Below, piece by piece: positions 46,436 to 57,600 of a stretch of DNA of 64,000 nucleotides. Every line of letters begins with the position of its first letter. Position 1 is the stretch's first letter. A program made the translations under genes and the position numbers. The notes beneath the pieces are model-generated. The model did no database searches. It saw nothing but the letters and a program-made list of their open reading frames with translations, and had not been told where the DNA came from. This DNA is from Halichondria panicea (taxonomy: Eukaryota > Porifera > Demospongiae > Suberitida > Halichondriidae), in NCBI RefSeq assembly GCF_963675165.1, contig NC_087391.1:1507001-1571000 (forward strand), read 5' to 3'.

Positions 46436-48297
46436 TCAAATGAGGGTTGAAAAAACAGCTAGAGTAAGAGTTTCCCAATAGTAAATGTCTCCTTTCTCAT
46501 ACAGGCAGTAGATCATAGCAGCATCATGGTGCTTGACCATGCTCGAATATGCAGAAGGTCCCTTCCAGAGTTGATAGGCATCTTTCCAATCGTATCCCCC
46601 ATCGGAAGAGTAGAAAATTGTCATGTTAGTTCGGCCTAGAGCGTATGGTTGTGAGACGTATAGGTGTGTGTTAAATTTTACTCCAACATAGGTTACTGCA
46701 AGCACAGCACCTTGAACAGACGTCTGCGGGTTAAGGCTTTTAGGTTGCGACATGTTGTGCCATGACTCGCCACTGTCATTGCTGTACCCAAATGTTCTTA
46801 TTCCACTGCTTGTTCTCATGTACATCAACAGTTTGGTGTTGTTACGAGACGGGTTGTCATAGATATCTAGCGGTACCACCTGACACTCCCCTGAGGTAAC
46901 ATCGCTTGTTGGTACTGACATGATCCAATTCTTGCCTCCATCGTCTGAAAATATTGAGTAAGATCCTGGACCACCACCAAATGACTTGACATATCCATAC
47001 ATACCTGCAGAAGCAAAGAATTACTTGTACAGATTACTGTAACTGTAATAGCAACAGGTATAGACACACACTAGTTGATAAGATCTACATGGGAAGTACA
47101 TGGGAAAAAGTGCCTCAGAACATGAGACTTAGTATACCTGCAATTTACTTAGTATACCTAGCATTCCATTGTCAAGACGACTCGAAGGCAAGGTTTGCGC
47201 ATGCGCACTACTATCTAAATGAGTTAGACACTGTTTTGTCGGTGTCCGTGTGATTTAAAAGCCCTCAGCCACTTGTAATACCCTCGCTACGCTCGGGATA
47301 CTAAATCAGTGCCTTTGGGCTTCTAAATCCCATGGACACCTCCAAAACACCCCATATATATCTACTATTATTTAGATCATGTTTGCCATAAATACTCACT
47401 GCGTTCGGGATACTACAACCAGCCCTTTGGGCTTCTAAATCATGTAGAAACTTCCTAAACAGTGTCTAACTATTATATAGATCTATAGGTATCTAAGAGC
47501 TCCATAATGAATCAGTTTGATGTTACCTCCACTCACAGCTGTTGAGATCATGAACATTGCATACCATATTTTTCTCACCTATATACTCTCTCAGATTTTA
47601 CACTCTAATAATTATAATACTCACATATGAGGAATCTGCCAGAGGGAAGCTGAAGTCCATCCGAAGGCCCACTAGCGATAAAGGTCCATATAGGCAGTTT
47701 GACCATAGTGGTGATGTCCACCATGTTACCCCAAGTGACGCCATCGTCTGTACTCTCCAGCTGTAGTACATCTTTGTTGTCCCGACTGCAGACCAACACT
47801 ATGTTCCCAGTACCTTTGTCCTCAACGGGAGCAGGGTTTCCTGTAATCACCCAATGAAAACATTACCTTGATAACAGTTGTACATTACACTCAGAGTGAG
47901 TAAATATATACAATGCCATAAATTATAAGGCCATGTTCATAGTGCAACAAAGGAGCTAGCAATTGGCAAGATCCATTAATAATTTAATGAACCCACCAAT
48001 TGTGTGAGATGGCTCCGAATGCACAACCATAAGAGGGGACCAGGTTTCCCCGTAATCCATACTTCTCTTTAGTACAATGTGTACATCGCCATGATCTGCA
48101 CAGCCGCTTGTATTTCTACCCTCGGCAAAAGCAAGGAGAGTGTTCTTTGAGGTCAGATGAAGAACAGGAATCCTAAAACAGAAGTAGCCAAGCTCCCCTT
48201 TTTCAAATATCACAGTCTGTTTAACACCGTCCAGTTGACCATGCACCAATATGGCCAGCCAGGCTACAGCCAACGTAACTGCTAAATGTCCTTGCAT
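46436..48297 (-). CDS. NEU1-like exo-alpha-sialidase
   Basis: Three exons (47997-48297, 47625-47840, 46436-47004) give 362 codons, 361 residues. The enzyme should remove terminal sialic acids from glycoconjugates. A signal peptide (HLAVTLAVAWLAILVHG) is followed by the FRIP motif (CFRIPVLHL) with the first catalytic Arg, then LLAFAEGR. Asp-box repeats S-x-D-x-G-x-x-W occur five times: SMDYGETW, STDDGVTW, SDDGGKNW, SNDSGESW, SSDGGYDW. The end YQLWKGPSAYSSM and then IYCLYEKGD holds the Tyr/Glu region and matches lysosomal NEU1 (LWPGPSGYSSL, YVLYEKG). Asp in GCADHGD may be the acid/base. The ATG at 48297 was chosen because it starts the signal peptide. Location is lysosomal or secreted. Confidence 0.88.
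47224..47469. repeat. foldback MITE family G, intronic
   Basis: Ends TTAGACACTGTTTTGTCGG and CTTCCTAAACAGTGTCTAA are inverted. The interior has CTGCGTTCGGGATACTACAA, as at 57311-57443. It lies in the second sialidase intron. Confidence 0.75.
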
Positions 48298-48488
48298 AGT
48301 CAAAGTTCTAAAGAATATTGTGAGCATAGCATATTCATAGTTATCACAAAAACACATGTGACAGGATATACATGAAGTAATGAATGGTGGACGTAAATAA
48401 TAACTACAACGACCAACACTCTACATTGTGCCAGAAGTAAAAATGTGAGCAAAACAACAGATATCGTTACGTCAACCTAAAAGTTTTG

Positions 48489-51400
48489 TCATGTTCTCCT
48501 CTTCTTGTCAGCCTCCTCCTGCTCCCCCCACACCTGGTCGTAGCTGCTCTCTAGATCTCTCACTCTTCGTTCATCGGTACTCATCCTCCTCTCGTCAGTA
48601 GGGGGGCTCTGGGGGAGGAGGGGGGAGGTCAACAAATATCTTTAGTACTCATAATTAGGATACATATAGTTCTCCTGTTACACAGTCAGGCTTTTATGTG
48701 CGTGTACATTAGCGTATATACAAGGGATAGTGCGTGTACATTAGCGTATATACAAGGGATAGGTATAATCATGTAGATAAAGCCTTTATGATAACGTACT
48801 GTAATACTATGTAAATTTAAATTGGGGGCGGGGGAATAAATGTGAAAATTTGGCGAATCTATACTAGATTGTACTATGAACTGTGCATACGCCTCAATCT
48901 ACATGTATCTCAACCTTAATTAACAATGCATGCGCAGCAAGATTTCCAAAATTGTCAAATTGCCTCATAAATTTGCCTAGCACTACTACATAGGGGTATA
49001 TTTCGAAGGTACGCATTTTTGCTGATTATGCATGTACCGCGAACATTTATACACATCATATTAATATCGCGCGCCAAAAAGTTTATACCCTCAAAATACG
49101 GTATTAGTTTTTGAGGTAGTGTTGATGATAATTATAAGCTTACATTAAGGGTAAACAATTTTGACAGTTCGGAGTTTCCAAAAAGCTGGCCTTCCCCGAA
49201 CTTTAGTATCATTTTGACTGTATCATCATTTTCACCATCAGTCTCTAACTCAGAATCTTCATCCAGCAGCATCTCCATGACATTCATCGGCAAGGCAACC
49301 ACTTTCACATCAGCCTTGCCTTCTGTTAGTGTATGTGGGGTGGGGCATGTGAGTGAGAGTCAAACATGGAAAATACAATAAGTACGATACAAGTAATGCA
49401 TTTTACTAGAATATTTTGCGGATGAAAAACCTTTGCGAGGAACCAAATCAGCAGAAAAATTGACCCTTTGCGATCTAACTATAGTGCGTTCTGGCAAGGA
49501 TCGTGTGTATTTACTAGTACTAATTTAGGTTTGATGATTTTATTGTTGCAAATTGATCAACCCTCGCAAAGTTCGCATATCTTTTGATACTCGCAAAATA
49601 TTCTAGTAATATGGTATGTATTTGCTGGAGAATAAGTACAAGCACTGCTACAAGATCAATGACATTTGTCTCATCTCACCTATTCCATTCTCCCGAAGGT
49701 GTTCTTCAATCTCTTTGTTTATTGCCTCCTCCATATCGGTTAACCTCTCGAAAGTGAGCGCATCTTCTTCCACAAGCTCCTTCTCACCCACCCTCTCCAG
49801 TGGGGCGTCGACTGATCTCTGTGCCTCCCTCACACCTTGTACTTCATACGGCTTCACTGCAGGACGTTCCTTCTTGGAGGAGAGGACACCCTTAGACTCT
49901 TTGAAGTTCTTCACATCTGGAGTATAAAACAATCGATCAAATTTACAAATGCCTCCGTGTTAATTTTAATCAGAGTAAGTAATTAAGTAATGTATTGTAC
50001 TGTATGTACCTACGCAAGCAAATACAAGCTGCAATGACGACTGTGTGTACATGCATGTACACTACACCAATACTGCACACTCTACCGCACACTCACCCTC
50101 TGTCAAGTGCTTCTCAACTTCTTCCTCCATAGCTTTCCTTTTCCTAAGTTTGTCAAAGTCTGAGTAGTGACTAGTGATAGACTTCTTCAGTCGAGCTGCT
50201 GTTGGGTCAGTGTCTTTTTGCTCATCTAGACTAGCTACCAACTGCTTGTAAGCATACTCAATCTCTTGAGTGAGTTTCTCCACTGTCAAATCCTTCATAT
50301 CACTCAAAGAAGGCCTTGTGTGGACTTTACTATCAATATCTTCTCCTACTTTTTCACCTTTGTTAAGTGAAGGGGGGTTCTGTTCAGTGTTGTCGGTATT
50401 TGTAGTTGCTTCACCAGGAGTGGTTGACTGCTCCATTGTTGTATGTGAGGTTGGTACATGTATATGGTCTTTGTTTTGGGAGGTGGTAAATTCTGAAAGG
50501 AAAGACTGAAAATCTCCATTTGTTGGTAGTTTGTGCTCAATAGTATTTGGGCTGTCTGCACTTCTTTTGCTGTGACCTGCAGTGAAAGAGAAAGCATAGT
50601 TCATAACCATCGGCAACAAGACTGTACCCTATACTACAACCATATGGATTGGCCCATTCGATATTAAACATGCCACGCGATATAGGAGAGCTACCAAACA
50701 CAATCTTCAACTATAGGCATTTAGTTCAACAGAGGGTTGTTTATAGGCCCTACTACATGTACATAGTACAGTCGCTTCACTCAGTATGTTCAGGTACGTA
50801 CAGTATGATACAAACTCATACCTAACCGTTCCTGGTACTTTTGATAGTCACTCTGAGAGAGAAGTGGGTGACAGGAGAGAGTGTGAGTGCGACCCCTGTT
50901 CCCCGTGACAAAGAGAGGGTGATGACAGAGCATAGCGGTGTGGATGATGAGTGTGTAGCTACACGTCTCTCTCTCCACCACCTCGTACAACTTGTCGTCA
51001 CTGCTTAGGCTGCAACGGATCTAGAGGAGAGAGGAGGAAGTATGAGCAACATTGGGACACTTTAGTCCTAAGTGCTTGGACAAAGCTGTACATAACTAGT
51101 GTTCAAGCTGGCGCTGTGCTAATGCCTCTCGCCATGATTTGCTTTCGCTCAAAAGTATAGAAGAGAAAGTATAGAAGAGGAAAAAGTGTATAAAATAATC
51201 TGTCTAAAACTGACTTGCAATTGTATAATTATGGTATCATTGTTGTGTTTTGTGGCTGCTTATACCAGGACCTCAAGGATCTAGGAAGCAACAAAGAAGA
51301 AGATTTTGTTTTCAATTAATTATAAGCGGAAGTGCATAATTATTTCATAAAGTTAGCTTATCTATATAAAGTCACTGAGAAGAAAAGACTTATTACATGC

Positions 51401-52006
51401 ATCTATTGTTGTATTATGTGGCTTTAATACCAGGACCTCAAGAAAGAAGAAAATTGGATCTGTAGTTCATGCAGTGTATAATTATAATATTTAAGAAGAA
51501 AAGACTTGTGTACATACATATTGTTATCTATAGTAGTGTTTTGTGGCTTACCAGGCCCTCAAGAAAAATATGATTCTGCCAGGAGGATCTGGATCTGGGG
51601 AATGAGCGCGCATGCGCATTACATCCATAGGAATAATTAAAGGGTGTGTCCAAAGAGATCAATTTCACAAATGGCTACTGCTAGCTAGCTGTTTTAACAG
51701 GTATTTTCTGAGTCTTGTAGCTAACAAAAAGCTAGCGCTTTAGTGCAAGGCTAACTCATATGTTGAATAGAAAGTTTGTGCGGACAGATGATGCTATGAA
51801 AGATTCTGAAGAGACTGCAACAGCCTTCAATGTGAGTCAAACTAGCCATAACTCGAGAAAGAAGCTTTAGTTTGCTAATCCACGAATCAAAATCCAAGAG
51901 AACGTGGCTAGAAGCCTATAGAAGCTGTTAGTTTTCGTCGCATTGCAACCGTTGAGCAGTTACAGCTGGAACAGACACACAGACACACAGACACACAGAC
52001 ACACAG

Positions 52007-52037
<31 letters not shown>

Positions 52038-54496
52038 CAGCTTTACCGTATCCCTCGTGCGGCTACGCCTCGAGGCATAATCAAGTGCTCGATCACCCAG
52101 TAAACCAACCTCTACATTCCACACATGCATACATTAATTGCTAGTGCATTTCTAGTAGCCAATAGGTTTCTGGATCTAGAACATGTGCATTCGGTATCTA
52201 TGGTTATAGTGTTCCTCATCCCTCGAGCTTTGGGACACTATACACATAGATACCGAATGCACATGTTCTAACTATAACTTAATTACATGACTGTACTGTA
52301 ACAGTGACTAAAGTCTATTTGCGTTGAGTTCAGCCCCGGAAGTTATGTGGTCAATTATGGCTTCATTTATGCTTTATGTGGTGGACAAGTAACCTTGGGA
52401 CTTCTAAATGGAAAATGCTAACTTTTAACTGGTTGGAGCTTTTACCAGCTATACAGCATATAAATAAAAGCGCTTTTTAACAATGGTTTATGAAACTTTG
52501 AATTTCAGTAAAGTATGACAAAGTTATGACAACTTTCTGAAGGTCGAACTCAACACAAATAGACTTTAATTAGACATAAAAACATACATGTACTGTTTTA
52601 TTACTGAGGCAACTCACCAAGACTTTGGCTGTTCTTGGTTTCTTGTTAGCTTCACAGACAGTTCCATTGACAAAATGTACTTGATGGTAAGTGACTGGCA
52701 AAGGACCAGCTCCAACCGTATCCTTCAGAGAGTTAACAATACTCTGTGACAGTAGGAAGTACAGAGAATCAGTTCAAGAGGGACACATACTAGAGTACAA
52801 TCTTTCAGCAATTATGTGTAGACTGTATTAATTACTGCATGGTCAGGGGCTTCACAAACCAACTGTTAGTATATATCAACCTCTCTAAACGAACCACCAC
52901 TGAATTTCTGGAGGACATTATTCTCACCTGTACCCTGTCAACTTGTTCCTTGTTCCACTCAGTCTCGTTCTCATAGAAACCGATATAGATGGTCTTCCCT
53001 ACAACCTTACCACCTGCAGGTTCAAACAATGCTGATATCGGATTCAGCAATACAAAGTGACCAGAAAACAACTATTCAAGAAATCCACTGAAAATGTATT
53101 GTCACTATCCATGATCAGTGACTGTTTAAGGAGGAACAGTTCTTGTAGGAATTTCATTGACAATTAGACGCACTACGTAATTATAAAATTGTAATTATAT
53201 CGTATCACACACTGCTGTACTGCACATCACCTTCCATGTGGTACTGACGTACAAACTGGCCGTGACAATACTCGTAGGTCCACCATCCCACTGTCTGCAA
53301 GGGGCAGGACGTGTTACATGTACAAACTGGTAACTAGAGAAACAGAGAGCATCTTGTACAATGTGTGTACATGCATGTAGCAAAATCAACACAGCACCTG
53401 CTGCTTGAAGTTGTTTCCATGTACTGAGATATTTATATCAGGACACTGACTCAGTACATGGACTGTATAGAGAAATCGGGGGGGGGGGGGGGGGGAAGTT
53501 GCTATTATACCTTAATAGGACATGGTCTGTTCTGTAGAGGTAGTAACAAAGCTGTGATGTTCATGTCAGGTTGTTTTTGTTCCTCTATAGTGTGCTCATC
53601 ACTCGGGGATGACTGCCATGGTAACTCGCAGGCATACCTCTGACCGTGTCTGGAGACTAACGTCGTGTAATCTGCCTGCAAAGAAGAGGAATGTATTATT
53701 TTTGTCAGTGATAATCCTAAGGTATACCACAGCTAGGGGTTTTCCCTTTAAAGGCCGTTACAATACATGTAGCTACAAGTCACCACTAGGGGTTTTCCCA
53801 TCGCAAGAAAAACAACTAAATCTACAACCTACAATACCAATGAATCTTCCCCAAGACTCGACTGTCAAGTGGTCAAAACCAAATTTTTCTAATGCTGTTG
53901 CCCATATTCGTGTGTGGAGCAGTACCATAATACCTCGATTTTAAGGCGACACTTTAAATTATGAAACCAGAGGTCATTTCTTTTGGAGGTTGAAAAATTA
54001 TGTTGAAGTCCCGGTGTCACATATTTAGAGGGTTGCATCTAATTGGAGGTTGGGTCTACTTGCTTCGATTTCAGGCCGCTTAAAAACAGATATTTTCAAG
54101 CAGGCTAGAATCGAGGCTAGGGTGTGGCTCCATTTAGTAACAAAAATTGTCAACGCAGCTGTCGCCACTTTTTTAGAGGTCAGAAATTGCTTATACTCAT
54201 ATTTGGAGGGTCGCCTTAAATCGAGGTATTACAGTACGTAGGTCCCTACACATACACACACATACAGTCACCTTTTCTCGGCCTTGACTCAACAGGGCAC
54301 TCTCTGGTAGCGGTACTCTGAGCAATTCAACATCATATAAAGCCTGCTCAAGCTCTGTGAAGTTAAAGGGCCCAAATTTGGCCTCTTGAAGGATGCCATG
54401 AATGGAGGAGGTGGTAACTAGAGCAGAGCAAAGAATGAAGGATACCAGGACAGATGACACTGAATACAGCCAGCAGTTTTGGATGCCTTTAGCCAT
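48489..54496 (-). CDS. OS9: ER lectin OS-9
   Basis: Ten exons: 54272-54496, 53511-53675, 53231-53294, 52928-53013, 52618-52743, 50822-51020, 50097-50576, 49680-49916, 49144-49322, 48489-48608. The total is 627 codons, 626 residues; human OS-9 has 667. OS-9 is a luminal ER lectin that hands misfolded N-glycoproteins to the HRD1-SEL1L ubiquitin ligase. A signal anchor or peptide (LYSVSSVLVSFILCSALV) comes first. The MRH domain has RHGQRYACELP, TVGWWTYEYCHGQFVRQYH with the Trp pair, then IRCSLSSDDKL and ERETCSYTLIIHT with the sugar-contacting Glu and Tyr. A long acidic, low-complexity tail follows and ends KKRRT. One intron holds a young copy of the R1 repeat. It is divergent with the Fringe-like gene, 177 bp away. 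Confidence 0.92.
48699..48762. repeat. two exact 32-bp tandem units
   Basis: TGCGTGTACATTAGCGTATA and the next 12 bases are repeated head to tail with no change. They lie in the last OS9 intron. Confidence 0.85.
48990..49103. repeat. partial MITE related to the 58612 copy
   Basis: GCATGTACCGCGAACATTTA and TTAATATCGCGC, then CCTCAAAATACGGTA, match the element at 58612-58824. It ends 40 bp from an OS9 exon. Confidence 0.6.
49403..49609. repeat. MITE family F, intronic
   Basis: TTACTAGAATATTTTGCG on the left and CGCAAAATATTCTAGTAA on the right are a perfect inverted pair, with CTTTGCGAGG and CCTCGCAAAG as inner partners. It sits in an OS9 intron 70 bp from an exon. Confidence 0.85.
51092..52081 (+). 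repeat. R1 repeat, young copy 1 (OS9 intron)
   Basis: About 990 bp, matching 60436-61415 with only a few substitutions and a different microsatellite length. It starts ATAACTAGTGTTCAAGCTGG. It carries GAGCGCGCATGCGCATTAC and ends with an (ACACAG/AC)n microsatellite, GTCAGCTTTACCGTATCC and CGGCTACGCCTCGAGGCATA. There are no terminal inverted repeats, coding frames or A-tail. The class is unknown. Confidence 0.85.
52177..52270. repeat. hairpin in OS9 intron
   Basis: AGAACATGTGCATTCGGTAT and following bases pair with ATACCGAATGCACATGTTCT; arms are about 38 bp with a GC-rich centre. Confidence 0.8.
52309..52567. repeat. MITE family E, intact
   Basis: TAAAGTCTATTTGCGTTGAG on the left pairs with CTCAACACAAATAGACTTTA on the right. 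A decayed relative is at 36533-36790. Confidence 0.8.
53478..53496. repeat. poly-G tract
   Basis: About 18 consecutive G on the plus strand, 15 bp from an OS9 exon boundary. Length is likely variable and prone to assembly error. Confidence 0.7.
53938..54231. repeat. MITE family D in OS9 intron 1
   Basis: TAATACCTCGATTTTAAGGC at the left is inverted at the right as GCCTTAAATCGAGGTATTA. The interior has more CTCGATTT/TCGAGGCTA words. Its right end lies 40 bp from the exon 1 donor. Confidence 0.8.
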
Positions 54497-54673
54497 GACT
54501 TAGAGGATAGACAGAGTGAGTAAAGGAGACAGATATCCAACTTGTTGCTTGGTATCTAGATCTAGATGGGTAATGAGCGATACTTTTAAAATTAGATAAT
54601 AAAGGTCTAGATATCTGTGTCTACGTCTAGCCGGCCAGAGATAAAGTACTATTACTCTATCTCTGGTCTAGCC
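54497..54673. promoter_or_regulatory. shared promoter region, OS9 and Fringe-like
   Basis: 177 bp separate the outward-facing start codons. TATCTAGATCTAGATGG and CTAGATATCTG words repeat here. No TATA box at a standard distance is certain. Confidence 0.55.
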
Positions 54674-57600
54674 ATGGCAAAGAAGAATTGTTCACTGTGG
54701 TTGATATGTGCAGTAATATTGCTACTGATTACTCAAGGCTATTTTATGACAAAGGTTCTAAGCCCCAAGATTCCTAACCTTAACCGAGACAGTTCAACAT
54801 TTTTAACCACAACTTTGGATACATTCATCTTCAAGAAAGCCTACATAGATGTTGATCACAATTCAGCTCAAGAAGATAAAAGAGACGAATCACTAGACTC
54901 TTATAAACCACATGCTGATAAACCTGTAGCTGTGAACGAAGCAGGTAGAAACAACTTGGAAAAAGTGGTCGATGGATTACCGCAGAAAAGAACAGCTTTA
55001 CAACACCACCCAGCTCAGGAAAATGAACCTGTGGTTGTAGACGGAGTAAATAAAAACAACTTGGAAAAAGTGGCTACATTATCACAGAAAAAAGTAGCTT
55101 TACGACACCACCCAGCTCAGGAAAAAGATACTTATAAACCTGTGGACGGAGCAAGTAAAAGCAACTTGGAAAAAGTGGTCCATAGATTGCCGCAGAAAAA
55201 AGTTGCTTTACCGCACCACTCAGCTCAGGAAAACGAAATATTAGATGCTTATAAACCTGTGGCTGTGGACGGAGCAAGTAAAAGCAACTTGGTCCATGGA
55301 TTATTGCAGAAACAGAAAAAAGCAGCTTTACAACACCACCACTTGAAGAGACGTCACTTTAATTTATCGTTGTTATTTGCTAAGTATCTAGCTGATAATG
55401 ATCCTGGACCCTTAGTAGAAACAGATGACACACTGACTCCACGACCTTTAACTGCTAACGAACAAGCTGGTAACAACATATTGTTTACGTTGAGGACCAC
55501 AATGAAGTACCATGAGCAAAGACTGCCAGTTTTGTTTGATACTTGGCTCACTACAGTCAACACCAGTAACGTATTTCTGGTCACAGATGGAGGAGATACG
55601 AAATGGAAAGGGAGAGCTGGTATGGATGCTAAGTTTAACCATTCATTTGTATTTATTTTGCACGTATATCTAGACCATAGTCTCATGAATCAGCCGCACC
55701 TTTGGTGTCCGTCTGAGCACTCTTTACGTGAACTCATGGGCCACGGTGGATTTCCAACGTGACCAATGAGATTGCTCACAAGCATCAGGTGACTTGAATA
55801 GGAGGCAGCAAATAGTGAAACTTTACATGCGGTTGAGCAGCAAGCAGTGATGTGGCTGAGCAGAGATAGCGGATGTAGTTGCATTTTTATGGTTTTGTTA
55901 GCTTGTACAGTGACGTAATACATTCCATTGTGAAATGACTTCACGTAAAGAGTGCTCAGACGGACACCAAAGGTGCGGCTGATTCATGAGACTAATCTAG
56001 ACCAGTGGTGTGCCCAGAACTGTTGCATGGTGGCTATTTTCAATCTCAATCTCAACTAAGCCTAGACGTTATTTTTTGTCTAGTGCCGTGGTGGTTATTT
56101 TTGTCTCAGGTGGTTAGTTAAATACATGTAGTGCCAACTCCACCAACCAGTGTGGGCACATCCCTACATTAAATAACTATAGATTGTCCCTTTGTAATAT
56201 TCTTTTAAGGTTTAAGCTAATAGCATTTACACGTACTTGTGCAGGACTCAAGTACATCGATGTTCCTTGCCATGCATCATATCAAAGGTATGCAAACAAC
56301 TATAAGTCGATGTTACACTTCTTTGCTATAGGAGCAGGCTGTATATGAGTATGCTTGTATTATACTGATGCAGAAATGACCTTTGCTGCAAGGCTGGCAC
56401 TGAGCTGTCCCTGATGTTCAGAGATGAGAACCTCCATTATGAGTGAGTGTCTTAGTAGGTCTTTCAGGTAAATATATGGTTTGGCCCTCGTCCCTTAGAG
56501 CAAAGAGTACTGTGACGGGTAAGTTATACCAACCTCACCATACACTCGGGTTTATTATTGGGATTCCTTATAAGTGTTAGTGCTACTACGCTAAGGGGGG
56601 GTGTTAATTGAATTAAACAAGCTCTAAAGAAAATATTTTTATGTGTGTTTTACTGGAAATTAAATTTAATACTTTATATAATGAATCTCCTCATCTCCCT
56701 TTAGTTGGTTATGCCATGTTGATGACGATATTTACGTACTGTTGAGGTCTTTAGTTGAGCAGCTGTCAAAGTTCCGACCAAGAGAAGAACCAATTTACTT
56801 TGGACGCTCTGGATCAGCTTGGACTATACCCAGAGCTGTGATACACGGGGCAAAGTACGGGAAGCCTGGACAAAAGTATCACTTTGCTGTTGGTGGGATG
56901 TATTGTCTAAGTAGAGCCATGCTGGAGCTCGCCAAGCCTTATCTAGTGTGAGTTACATCATCATGGATAGAATGGTTAGTCCATTTCTGACCCATGTAGT
57001 ACTCACTGTGAGTGTGTGCATTAAGTTTGATTTCTTTCTCCAGCAACGCTAACACTAGAGGCCTGAATGTTGTGTGTTTGCATTTATTAATATTGTTTAT
57101 AGTGAATGTACACACACATTCCCGTACTGTCTTAGCTATTGTATTTTAGATCATGTATACCATAAATACTGTAATCTGATTGGCTGAAGGGAGTGTTCTA
57201 TCCAACATAGAAAATCATGTACTTCACTTAGAAAATCATGTAGCAAAGATTAGATAAGAACATTCAAATCTGATTGGCTAAATACTCATGGTTGCTATGA
57301 TCTAAAATGCTTAGACACTGTTTAGGAAGTTTCCACATGATTTAGAAGTCCTCAGGGCTAGTAGAACCCTCACTGCGTTCGGGATACTACAACCAGCCCT
57401 TTAGGCTTCTAAATCATGTAGAAACTTCCTAAACAGTGTCTAACTATTATATAGCTCTGGGCTTTAGAACTGCATGTCTACTGCCTCCATTCTTCAAGCT
57501 GTTAACACCCATAACAAAATTTGCTATGGATTCGTTTGCCTACATTAAATTTACACTTGCTGTATTACTTTTGCTACACGTGCAGAGGTGGGCAAGAGTT

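Noticed and set aside
48699-48762. Direct repeats resembling a CRISPR unit
   Set aside because: Only two head-to-tail units with no spacers, in an intron of an animal gene.
49616-50509. Plus-strand frames opposite OS9 exons
   Set aside because: They mirror low-complexity acidic exons of OS9 on the other strand.
51092-52081. R1 repeat as a retroelement or LTR
   Set aside because: No reverse transcriptase frame, primer site, A-tail or long terminal repeats were seen; the two copies are whole units, not a pair of ends of one element.
54617-54673. Upstream in-frame extension of the Fringe-like protein
   Set aside because: It begins at a GTG; the ATG at 54674 has an excellent context (GCCATGG) and places the membrane anchor correctly.
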